64,000 nt of DNA, taken from assembly GCF_028640845.1 (NCBI RefSeq), contig NC_080542.1, forward strand, positions 148,861,298 to 148,925,297, written 5' to 3'. The notes beneath the pieces were generated by a model. It did not search any database and was not told where the DNA came from. It worked only from the letters and a program-made list of their open reading frames with translations. Made by a program: the position numbers and the translations under genes. This document shows positions 54,772 to 64,000 of this stretch, in pieces. The first letter of the stretch is position 1. Each line of letters opens with the position of its first letter. This DNA comes from Ahaetulla prasina (taxonomy: Eukaryota; Chordata; Lepidosauria; Squamata; Colubridae).

Positions 54772-54944
54772 GACTAGAGGACCTCCAAGGCCCCTTCCGC
54801 TGTTTGATTATGTCAAGGTCTCCTCCTTGAGCAGGAGGCTGGACTAGATGACCTCCAAAGTCCCATCCAACTCTGTCGTTCTGTAAGGGTCTCCTGGCTC
54901 ACCAGTGGGTTGGGCTAGGTGACCTCTAAGGTCCCTTCCTGCAC

Positions 54945-55310
54945 CGAGCAGCAGGCGGTGACCAAGAAAGCCGTCCGTTTTGGTGACCATTCGAAGTTAC
55001 AACAGCACAGAAAAAAAGCGACTCAGGACCGTTTTTCACACTTACGACAGTCGCAGGATCGATCAAAATTTGGACGCTTGGCCACCGACTCGTATTTATG
55101 ACCGTCGGCGTGTCCCGGGTGTGACCCAATCGCCTTTGGCGACCTTCTGACGTTCGCTTAACAGACGCTTGACTAGTTTAACAATGGCAGTGATCTGCTT
55201 AACGACAGTGGCCAGAGAGATGGCAAAATAGGGCACAGCTCACTTCAACAACTGTCTTACTGAGCGACGGACATCAGGGGCCCTGACTGAGGTTAAGCCG
55301 AGGACTATGT
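54945..55310. mobile_element. TIR DNA element
   Basis: Family body: GGTGACCATTCGAAGTTACAAC, CGTTTTTCACACTTACGACAG, GCTTAACGACAG and GGTTAAGCCGAGGACTATGTG at the right. Confidence 0.7.
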
Positions 55311-55381
55311 GCGAACCGTGCCCTGTGTGTGTGTGTGTGTTGACAGCCAGCAAAGAAATGGCGTCCTGTTTTACGACCTAC

Positions 55382-55539
55382 CCGTCGCGCAAAGCGTGGT
55401 TCCTGATTTCCTCCACTAGCTGGAAGACCCGGGCGAGTGGAGAGCGAAAGACATCGACGGCCAGGAAGCTCTTCGGCCATGGAGAAACCGTGGCTTTCAC
55501 CAGGACCTGCTGGATGTAGGCCACGGGGGCTCCAGAGTA
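55382..55539 (-). CDS. SCAP: SCAP exon 3 (lumenal loop 1)
   Basis: 158 nt, acceptor ctctag, donor gtaggt. [48 protein letters not shown]. Confidence 0.96.
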
Positions 55540-55744
55540 CTAGAGGAAAGTCCCACAGATACTAAATGAGGGGGGAGGGAGTGCTTATGGTCAGCCTTGC
55601 GAGGTAGGCCAGGGGGAAGAAACACCCGGATGAGCTCCTTCTATTCTAGGCTAAAGGGATGGCCCAAAATTTGCAAGGTTATTAACTGCATCCCTGCAAA
55701 AAGGGAGGGGAGGGAAAAGGGCTGTGGGGTCCTTGATGTTTCCT

Positions 55745-56035
55745 GAGCTGGGTGGTTTTCAAGCAGACATCTCATGACCCAGCAAGAGAACATCATCAGT
55801 GTTAGAAGAGAATAAAGGTTTGGGGGGGGGTGGAGGAGGAGGAAGGACTGGGGGGTCCCTGATACCCTGAGCCTGGTGGTTTTCTGCTAGACATTTTGTG
55901 AACCAACTAGGGAAACGATCAACGCTTAGAAGGGATGGTCTATATAAACAGAAACCAAACCCCCCTCCCTTCCAGCCCTGATGACGTTACCAAGTTGGGT
56001 CCCAAAACCTCTGCAAGAAAACCACCCATCATCCG
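55745..56035. repeat. Three degraded hammerhead-like units
   Basis: Two minus-strand units (CTGATGA at 55799-55793 with GAGATGTC at 55773-55766; a worse one near 55880-55930) and one plus unit (CCCTGATGACGTTACC near 55977). All have a lost GAAA or GTC box. Confidence 0.6.
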
Positions 56036-56091
56036 CTCGGTCTCGATATCAAACGTCGATTCAAAAGTGGGGGGGGGGGTTTCATCCCTAC

Positions 56092-56221
56092 CCAGTCGGG
56101 ACGCTCGCTCGGTTCTCCTCGCTGCTGGGCCGGGAAGGGGGGCGGCTGGCTGTAGTCCTTCACAGGCGTTGTGTATTCCACTGGCCCGGTGCCCGGAAGC
56201 GGCAACTTCAGCAATGGGTAG
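56092..56221 (-). CDS. SCAP: SCAP exon 2 (after TM1)
   Basis: 130 nt, acceptor ttcaag, donor gtaggg. [43 protein letters not shown]. Start of lumenal loop 1. Confidence 0.96.
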
Positions 56222-56375
56222 CTTGAAAGGGGAGAAATTCAGAATTAACTCCCGAGGCCCCTCCGAGTTTCAGAAAAAGTCGAATCTCCTTTCTCAGGCG
56301 ACTCCCAGAATCCCCCAGCCAGGATGCTTTAAAGGGGGGGGGGGCAGACTCCCACTTGGGGAAGAAGGTATTTAC

Positions 56376-56575
56376 CAGCAGGCCAGGACGCAGAGGCCCG
56401 TGAAGAGGATGATGGGTATCGGGCAGGAGGCACAGCGTAAGCCGTGGTTGTAGAAGGCCCCAGAGATCTTCTCACGGAGACTGTCAGTCCAGGTCATTCT
56501 TGGGGGTCTGGGTCAGCTCGCTGCCATCCCGACGAGCGCGTGCAGAGTCAGTGCCGGCCCCGAGTGCGAAACACC
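56376..56575 (-). CDS. SCAP: SCAP first coding exon with 5' UTR
   Basis: Coding part 56497-56376 ([20 protein letters not shown], then TM1 [14 protein letters not shown]), donor gtaaat. The ATG is chosen because it aligns with the vertebrate SCAP N-terminus and starts exact human numbering. A plausible acceptor, TTCTGCACAG, precedes 56575, so 56498-56575 would be 5' UTR. It contains a 4-codon upstream ORF (ATG at 56527, TGA at 56515-56513). Confidence 0.93.
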
Positions 56576-56794
56576 CTGTGCAGAAGCAAGATGGGGAAAA
56601 CGGCGGAAGTGGGGCAGTGTCGGGGCCCGCTCGTGGGATCAAAGCCGGGCCGGGCCTCAGCTTATGACGGAGGACTGAAAGAGACACTGCGTTAAGTCGC
56701 CTCCCTGAGAAAGGGGCGGGGTAGTCCTCGATTTACAACCGTTTGGTTTTACAGTGGGATTGAAAAAAGGTATCTGTTAGGTATCTTCCTTAAC

Positions 56795-57345
56795 TGCTCC
56801 CTTTCCTTTCCTTTTTCTCCTTTTATCTTCCTTCCCTTCCCTCTGCTTCCCTTTCCTTCCTTTCTTTCCTGTCCTTTCTCCCTTTTTCTATTTCCCCTTC
56901 CTTTTCCTTTCTCCTTCCCTTCCTTTTTCCTCTTCCTTCCTGTTTTCTTCTGTTTCCTTCCCTTCCCTTTTCCTCTTCCATTCTCTTCATTTTTTTCCTT
57001 TCCTTTTTCCATTCCATTCCTTTCTCCTTTCCTTTCCATTCTACTTTCCTTTTCCTCTTTCTTTCCCTTCATTTCTCTTTTTTCCTTCCTTTCCTCTCAT
57101 TCCCTTTCCTTTCCTTTCCCTTCATTTATTTCCCTTCCTTTCCATCCTTCCCTTTCCTTCCTTTCCCTTCCATCCTTCCCTTTCTTCCCTTCCTTCCTTT
57201 CTCTTCCTTCCCTTCCCATTTCCTTCCTTTCCTTTCCATTCATTTCCTCCTTCTCTCCTTCCTTGTAATCTCAGTGAGGCAGAATTTTCTTCCTTTCCTT
57301 TCTACTTCCTTTCCTTTCTCCTTTCCTTTTCGCTTTGCCTTGCCA
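56795..57345. repeat. Pyrimidine-rich (CCTTT)n tract
   Basis: About 550 bp of C/T low complexity, TTCCCTTCC-type, beginning inside a TIR-element remnant (left end TAGTCCTCGATTTACAACCG at 56732). Confidence 0.85.
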
Positions 57346-57594
57346 CCCAAATGGGATTCAACGATAAATCCTTCCAAACAACACTCCCAATGTCATGCCA
57401 ACCGTTGTCATCATTACAGCACAACAATTTTATAAAAATCTTATCAAAGTTTAGATTAAATCCACAGGGATTCTAACCCCTTTCTTGGCAACTGGAAAAA
57501 TCAAAGATTTTCTCCACTCTAATGTTGTTCAAGCTGCTGGCTGGGGAATTCTGGGAATTGAAGTCCACTCATCTAGATGTGTCCAAGGTTGTAA

Positions 57595-58040
57595 AATGGA
57601 TGGATGGATGGGAGAGAGGGAGATAAAGAGGAAGGGAGGAAAGGAAGGAAATGGAAGGAGGGAGGGAGAAGGAAAGATGGATGGAAGGAAGGAACAAAGG
57701 GAGGGAGGGAGAAAAGGAAATGGAAGGAGGGAGGAAGGAAAAGAGGGAAGGAAAAGAGGAAGGAGGGAAAGAGAGTGGAAGAAAAGAGGAAGAAGGAAGG
57801 AGGAGGAAGAAATGGAGGAAGAGAGGCAGGAAGGCAGCCAGGAAGGGAGAGAGGGAGGGAGGAGGAAGAAACAGAGGAAGGAAGGAAGGAAGAAAAGAAG
57901 GGATGGATGGATAGAAGGAAAGATAGAAGGATGAAAATGAAGGAGGGAGGGAAGAAGGAAAGAAGGGATGGATGGAAGGAAGGGAGAGAAAGGAGAAGGG
58001 AATACATGAATGGGGAACGGTGGGGAAGGGAGGGAGGAAG
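57595..58040. repeat. Purine-rich (GGAA)n tract
   Basis: About 445 bp of GGAAGGAGGGA-type repeats, roughly complementary in composition to 56795-57345. Confidence 0.85.
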
Positions 58041-58355
58041 TGATCCTAAGTGACCCCGTCGTAAATTGAGGACTAGCTGTTCACCCCCGTTTCTTTAGTG
58101 ACTGCTCAACAACGGCACTGACCAAAGCACCATTTTTCCCATTATGACTGCTGGATGGTCCCCTTGGCCGCCAACTCGTATTTACGACGGTCACCGTATC
58201 CCAGGGGTGCATGTGTATGTCATGTGATCCCCTCCTGACGAGCACAGCGGTGCTATTCACTCAACAACGGCAGTCAGAATGGTCACAAATGAGGGCCAAA
58301 CTCCCTGAACAACCTCTGCAACAGGCACAGCGGTCGTAAGTCAAGGACTGTCTGT
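58041..58355. mobile_element. TIR DNA element pieces
   Basis: CCGTCGTAAATTGAGGACTAGC (58056) closes one copy; a second runs to GTCGTAAGTCAAGGACTGTC (58332). Confidence 0.65.
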
Positions 58356-58539
58356 GATGAAAGCAAAAAAAAAAAAAAATTCCCCTCAGGAGACACCCGG
58401 CTCTTCAATCCTGGCTTGTTCCTTCGGGACCCACAACCACAACTGGGAATTCCCCAATTCTTAAAATATCACAGCAACGCAACCCTTCCCGTGAGAGAGG
58501 CAAGTATAAACACACACGGACAACATCAAAACTAGGTAT

Positions 58540-61495
58540 GCACGCCCCTTACCTCTCCTACACCAAACACTACAGGTCTCAAATGTAAATTAATAAATCC
58601 AAGGAGTATTGTAAACAAATTACCCGAATTTATCCTCTTGTTAAACAATGGTATATTTGATATTATATTTGTTTGTGAAACATGGCTGAACTCATCCCTC
58701 CATGACTCCATTATTTCAAACAAAGAGTATCATGTTTTTCGGTCAGATCGTGAAACCCGCAGATTGTGAAACCAGTGGTGGAGTAGCTATCTTTTACAAA
58801 AAGTCATTGAATCTAAAAAATATTCAAGTTACACATAAACTTTCTCTTCCTGAGACTATTGTATGTGACCTATCCCTTAACATCACACTTCGATTCTTAA
58901 CTATATTACAGAGCCCCTGACTACGACATCGCTCATGCAAACAAGTTAATCACACTACTAACATGGGCTACCTCTTGCCCATATCCTCTCATCTTCCTGG
59001 GTGACCTTAATCTACCTTCTATTAACTGGATAACAAATGAATGTACAACTGAACCCATCCATACTACCCTATACAACGCTGTTACAAACCTTAGTCTACA
59101 ACAACTAGTTACTAACAATACAAGACTCAACAACTGACTTAACCTCATCTTCTGCAACAACACAAACTCCATTTATGGACTACAAATAAAAGAACCCTTT
59201 TCCAACAGCGACCACAGCATTATAGACTTTTGTCTCAATATACGCCCTTACATAAATCGTCATAATAATGGTATTCCAAACTACAATTTCAAAAAAACCA
59301 ACTATGACCTTATAAACTACGACCTCTCATTTCTTGACTGGCAAAATCTATTCTCAACCTGTATCACTGCAGAAGACCACTATAAAGTATTCCTACTTGA
59401 AATCAATAAAATCATCAAACTATACGTACCACAAATCAACACCAAAATCAAAAGAAAAAACAAATTACTGATATCAATAAAAAAGCTTCGATCCAAAAAA
59501 AAATCCTTCTGGAGAAGAAACGAAAAGGGCTATGTAGCAAATTTCAAAAAACGCTACAGAAATATTTGCAACCAAATAAAAACTGAATGTAACATTTACC
59601 ACACCAAGCAAGACCTTCTACGCACTAATTCCAATTGTGCTTTTTATAATTTTGTGAACAATAAACTTAAAGAAACAAGATCCATTCCACCACTAAAAGA
59701 ATCTAACGGCAAATAATGTACTGATGAAACAGTTAAAGCAAACCTCTTTAACACATTCTTCGGCTCAGTCTTTGTAAAAAGCGATGGCTCATATCCGACA
59801 TTCCCCAATCATACTAAAACGACTTAACACATACTAACGACTTAACACATACAGACTTCACAGAAGATAATGTTGAAAAAGCCCTTCGCAACCTAAAACC
59901 AGCATTATCTATTGGACCAGATGGACTATGTGCATATTTTTTTAAAAAACTTTCAATTAATGTAGCAGAACCCCTAAGCATAATCTTTAATAAAGCTTTC
60001 ATGACTAGTTCCCTTCCCACAGTCATCCCTATCTTCCTATCTTCAAAAAAGGAGATCCCAGCCTAGTTGAAAATTACAAACCTATCTACCTATATGTTGT
60101 ATCTCATGCAAAGTAATGGAATCTATCATAAACCAATCCATTACACTCCATCTTGAAACAAACAACCTTCTCTCTAATAAACAATTTGGTTTCAGAAAAA
60201 AATTATCATGTAACTTACAACTTCTCCACTGCAAAAACATATGGACTACTAACATTGATCAAGGAAAAGCAATAGATGCAATCTACATAGACTTCTGCAA
60301 AGATTTTGACTCAGTAGTACATGATAAACTCCTCCTAAAACTAAAATCCTTGTCAAAGAGTCCACAAGTGGTCAAAATTGGCAACGCTCTATCAAATCCT
60401 GTTCCTGTCAAAAATGGCGTTCCCCAAGGCAGCGTTCTTGGACCAACGCTCTTCATACTATACCTAAATGATCTCTGTGACCTTATCTCAAGTCATTGTG
60501 TTCTCTTTGCTGACGATGTCAAACTATTTAACACCACTAACAATACTTCTACCCTTCAAAAAGACCTTGACTTTGTATCCGATTGGTCTAAAACTTGGCA
60601 ACTCCAAATCTCAACTAGCAAATGCTCAGTCTTACATATTAGAAAAAAAGAACCTAAACACTAAGTACAAGCTTGATGGACATTACCTTGCAGATGACCC
60701 TCACTCTGTTAAGGACCTTGGAGTTTTCATATCAAATGATCTAAGTACCAAAGCCCACTGCAACTACATAGCAAAAAAGGCTCTAAGAGTTGTAAACCTA
60801 ATTTTCCGCAGCTTCTTTTCCAAAAACTCTACACTACTAACCAGAGCATACAAAACATTTGCCAGACCTATTCTTGAATGCAGCTCACCTGTCTGGAACC
60901 CATATCACATTTCTGACATCAATACAATTGAACGTGTCCAGAAATATTTTACAAGAAGAGTTCTCTGCTCCTCTGAAAACAACAAAATACCTTATACTAC
61001 CAGACTTGAAATCCTGGGATTAGAAAACTTAGAACTCCACCGACTCCGACATGACCTGTGTTTAACATACAAAATCATCTATTGCAATATCCTTCCTGTA
61101 AAAGACTACTTCAGCTTCAATCGCAATAATATAAGAGCAAACAATAGATTCAAACTTAATGTTAACCGCTTCAAACTTGATTGCAGAAAATATGACTTCT
61201 GTAACAGAGTTGTTAATGCTTGGAACTCATTACCTGACTCCATAGTCTCTACTCAAAATCCCAAAAACTTCAACCAAAAACTGTCTGCTATTGACCTCAC
61301 CCCATTCCTAAGAGGACTATAAGGGGCGTGCATAAGAGCACAAAAGTTCCTGTCCTATTGTTCCTTTTCATTATATCAAATTAATATAGCTATTGCATAC
61401 TTTTACTTATATATATGTTTTTCTTTTATGATGCGTTGTTGTTTTATGTCGATGTTTACATATACTGTTGTGACAAAATAAAAGAAAAAACAAAA
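58540..61495 (+). mobile_element. CR1/Jockey-group LINE, decayed
   Basis: Endonuclease pieces (FVCETWLN near 58670, GDLNLPSINW near 59000), RT GVPQGSVLGPTLFILYLND and FADDVKLF (60506), then a post-RT region (ARPILECSSPVWNPY, FCNRVVNAWNSLPDS, to LRGL stop 61322). The 3' UTR ends in AAATAAAAG and A-rich tail near 61490. Several frame breaks. The clade (possibly Vingi-like) is not certain. Confidence 0.8.
60116..61322 (+). pseudogene. RT and C-terminal domain of the LINE at 58540
   Basis: Two overlapping frames (60116-60664 and 60468-61322), separated by one frameshift near 60650-60665, give RT motifs from FGFRKKLSC through FADDVKLF to the post-RT thumb and C-terminus. The best preserved part of this element. 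Confidence 0.75.
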
Positions 61496-61879
61496 CAGTG
61501 TTTTAAAAAGCAAGGTTTTTTTAAGAAAAACAGAAAAGGAATCCTGGCTTCTCAGCCCAGATAAGGAGCTGTTTTGGAAACCCTCCAGATTATTTGCATA
61601 CATTTGCATAAGATTTGCATCAAACCCTCAGGCCGCCCACGCTGGGACTTTCCTATCCCCATTTTTTTTTTTTTAAATCAGAAATACGGAAGAGGGTGTA
61701 GCTTCTCTTTACATTTCAAAGCCCCAAGTAACTGAGTTATCGGCATTCATTTTATTCTTGCGTTATGAATTATTAAATACAATATACACACACTGTATTG
61801 ACCCCACACGTTTCTTCCTAATGGTAAAGTCAATGGCACATATTGAGGTAACCAGTGGCGAGGAGGGTTCTGGGGTCTC

Positions 61880-62090
61880 TCAGAGCTGGGTGCTTTTCTT
61901 GCAGACGTCTCATGACCTGAGCAGGGAACGCCATCAGTGCTTGGAGGGTGTGCGGTGTGTGGAGAGGAGGAGGAGGAGGAGGAAGGATGGGGAGGTCCTT
62001 GATATTCCAGGAGATGGATGTTTTTCTTGCAGAACCTCTCATGACCTGACTAGGGAACATCATCAGTGTTGGCAGGATGAGGAGGAACAG
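61880..62090 (-). repeat. Two hammerhead-like units, degraded
   Basis: Minus strand: CTGATGG with GAGACGTC (about 61945-61900) and CTGATGA with GAGAGGTTC (about 62070-62030), each followed by TGCAAGAAAA. GAAA is mutated to GAGA in both, and a GGA run separates them. Confidence 0.6.
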
Positions 62091-62159
62091 GATTGTGAGC
62101 CCTTTGGATAGCTAGCCAGAGCCTTACCGGGTTTTTACTTTACCAATAAACATATACAT

Positions 62160-62900
62160 ATACATATACATACATACATATATATATTACTGAACTCAAC
62201 TCTTAACACACACATACAATATTGCATGAAGCATTTGAAACAAATTGGGCGTGATGCAACGGTTCGGTTTGATTTAAAACTGGGGAATCAAATAGTAAAC
62301 CAAAGTTTAACGCCCAATTTGCATGCATTATTTCACATATTATAATTTACTCTCCCTGGAATTTAAATACAGAAGATAAAATGCGGAATGAGAGAGTCGG
62401 AAGAGGTGTATAGGATCAAGAGAACAAAAGCAATGTCAGTGATCATTATATTAAAATAACTGATGAATCGAAATAATTTAGAATTCTTAGAAAGGATTCT
62501 AATCATTAGAAACAATTTCAGTTTTTAAATTTTTTACAATTTTCCTCCATCGGCCAATGTGACACTTGAATGCCAGGTTGAAAATATTGCATTAAGCATT
62601 TTAAATAAATTCAACGCAATGCAACTGTTTGGTATGATTTAAAATTGGAGACTTATAACATCCCTCTCCATAAAGCAGGGTTACTAACACATAACCAAGG
62701 AAAGCAGTTAGCAAAAGCACATAAATAGCATATTACTTGCTCTGTTCTAACATAAATAGCATGAGGTAATATTTCCTGAATTATTATTTACAGAGGGCAA
62801 TTATGGCAGGAACTATCAAGTCAAACAGAGTTAAAAAAAACATAATTTACGTGCTAAAAAAACAAGCGAATAACAAACATTAAACGGACATTGCATCCAA
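62160..62900. other. AT-rich intron or upstream stretch with a 70-bp direct repeat
   Basis: ATATTGCATGAAGCATTTGAAAC (62219) and ATATTGCATTAAGCATTTTAAAT (62583) begin two diverged direct copies of about 70 bp. No gene or known family recognised. Confidence 0.5.
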
Positions 62901-62919
62901 GATCCTGCATATTATAAGA

Positions 62920-63250
62920 TAGTCCTCAATTTACAGTGATTCGTTTAGTGACTATTCGAAGTACAACGGCAATAGGAAAAAAAGAGACTTAGAACCGTTT
63001 TTCACATTAAACAACCGCTGTAACGTCCTTATGGCGGGGTGATCAAAATTCAGACACTTGGCAATGGACTCCTGTTTATGACAGGCGCAGGGTGCTGGAG
63101 TCGCGTGATCGCGATCTTCCGCTATCTTCCAAGAAGCTAAGTCAATGGGGAAGCCGGAATCGCTTAAGACCCATGTGACTCACTTAACAACCACAGGGAT
63201 TAGTTTAACAACAGTGGCAAGAAAGGTCAAACGAGGCAAAATTTACTTCA
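62920..63250. mobile_element. TIR DNA element
   Basis: TAGTCCTCAATTTACAGTGATTCG at the left, GTGATCAAAATTCAGACACTTGG and CACTTAACAACCACAGGG inside. The right end dissolves into a GA tract. Confidence 0.7.
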
Positions 63251-63274
63251 CCGTTTTCACTTAGTAATAGTAGA

Positions 63275-63327
63275 TGTATGGAGAGAGAGAGAGAGAGAGA
63301 GGCAGGCAGGGATATAGGTGGATAGAT

Positions 63328-63399
<72 letters not shown>

Positions 63400-63410
63400 A
63401 GGAATCAGTG

Positions 63411-63454
<44 letters not shown>

Positions 63455-63460
63455 CAGATT
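63275..63460. repeat. (GA)n and (GAAA)n microsatellites
   Basis: GAGA run, about 18 GAAA units (63330-63400), then GAGA again. Confidence 0.95.
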
Positions 63461-63814
63461 GACTGATTTTGAGATCAATTTTAGCCGTAAGTCTATTTAT
63501 TGAGACTGAGACACAGCTTGCATTTTGCTAGGGAGGCATGGAAAAAATGACACAAAAAACCCCCCACACCCTCCCTGGGTTTATTTCTACAACCAAGCTG
63601 CCCTCAGGTCACAACAAGGGACTTGTGTTAAAAAGCCACACCTGAATCACCGAAAGTTGTTTAGGGTGACTCAACCCGTCAGAGTGAAAGGATTGAGCCA
63701 TGTTGGAGGAAAAAAAAAAATCTGGGTTAAAGTTGCTGGGTGTGACTTTCTCATTTCGACACTGGAGTCCCAGAAACGGTCCTTGGGGTGGAAACCCATG
63801 TTCTGAAGCCATCC

Positions 63815-63990
63815 AGGCAGTCCTCGACTTACCACGACCATTGAGCTCACTTCCTGTCGTTAAGCAAGACATTGGTCCCCTGGTCCGCCCTTCCTTGCTG
63901 CCCTTATGTGAGGGCCAAAATGCAGGTGAGGCCCCGACACATTTGTCCTTGAGACATTCGGTCCACTCTACGACCTCTCTCCTACTCCCC
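63815..63990. mobile_element. TIR DNA element fragment at window edge
   Basis: CAGTCCTCGACTTACCACGACC starts a copy that becomes unclear within about 60 bp. No gene is seen between 63470 and the end. Confidence 0.5.
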
Positions 63991-64000
63991 TGTTAAGCGA

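Larger units (their letters stand above)
53975..54935 (+). mobile_element. CR1 LINE 3' part with two nested hAT insertions
   Basis: Encodes KKTEVETLEKVQRRATKM (about 54050) and NLPLEVVKAPSLEKRLDSRL (about 54543-54600), then the 3' end with CTTGAGCGGGTTGGACTAGA and repeats of CTCCAAGGCCCC. Interrupted at 54222-54402 and 54648-54771. Confidence 0.82.
17710..56575 (-). other. SCAP: SCAP gene (SREBP cleavage-activating protein)
   Basis: SCAP is the ER cholesterol sensor that escorts SREBP to the Golgi. Twenty-two coding exons with GT-AG introns join without frame break from ATG 56497-56495 to TGA 20069-20067, giving about 1303 residues. Joined residue numbers equal the human ones through at least residue 452: Y298, L315, D428, D443 and MELADL at 447-452 fall at those exact positions. 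N-glycosylation sequons lie at N263 (NSS), N595 (NQT) and N656 (NIT). The C-terminal half is WD40 repeats that bind SREBP. The large introns hold nearly all the mobile elements of the window. The promoter is not identified and probably lies beyond the window or in unrecognised upstream exons. Confidence 0.97.

Noticed and set aside
57485..58053. Overlapping 149-codon ORFs rich in Gly/Arg/Glu/Lys
   Set aside because: Translation of a GGAA tract in several frames.

Overview
This is one window of a vertebrate nuclear genome, almost certainly a squamate reptile (lizard or snake; I cannot resolve it further). Evidence: two vertebrate genes with canonical GT-AG introns, and a squamate-like repeat load of CR1, L2/CR1-like and L1 LINEs, tRNA-derived Sauria-type SINEs, a Penelope-like element, many TIR DNA transposons, and long purine/pyrimidine tracts. 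I see no prokaryotic operon, CRISPR array, rRNA gene or functional tRNA gene.

Two genes lie tail to tail, as in human 3p21.31. PTPN23 (HD-PTP) runs on + from the left edge: its last six coding exons lie between 1 and 15145, with a poly(A) signal at 16325. They encode the end of the proline-rich region, the PTP-like domain and the C-terminal tail. SCAP runs on - from a start codon at 56497 to a stop at 20067, in 22 coding exons that join without a frame break into about 1303 residues (human SCAP is 1279). The SSD, the MELADL COPII signal, the sterol-response residues and the WD40 half are all intact. The joined residue numbers equal human numbering through at least the MELADL signal at 447-452.

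Repeats by region: 1.4-2.0 kb, tandem hammerhead-like repeats; 2.65-9.1 kb, an AATG tract split by a full-length dead L1 with 11-bp target duplications, itself holding another LINE end; 10.8-14.5 kb, a TIR element split by an L2/CR1-like LINE; 16.7-28 kb, DNA elements, SINEs and CR1 ends between SCAP exons; 28.5-29.1 kb, a 42/84-bp minisatellite; 34.8-40 kb, Penelope-like copies with long terminal repeats; 42.8-48.3 kb, a second L1; 48.3-49.8 kb, palindromic Penelope and LINE debris; 53.1-54.9 kb, a CR1 with two nested hAT insertions; 58.5-61.5 kb, another LINE.

The most notable signal is the number of hammerhead-ribozyme-like motifs (CTGANGA box, hairpin, GAAA, then a NUH site). They occur in three contexts: Penelope terminal repeats with an exact 6-bp stem II, a dispersed and partly tandem family in introns of both genes, and a palindromic repeat in a SCAP intron. 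Hammerheads in Penelope-like elements and metazoan retrozymes are already known as classes. Whether the dispersed family here has been described I cannot check.
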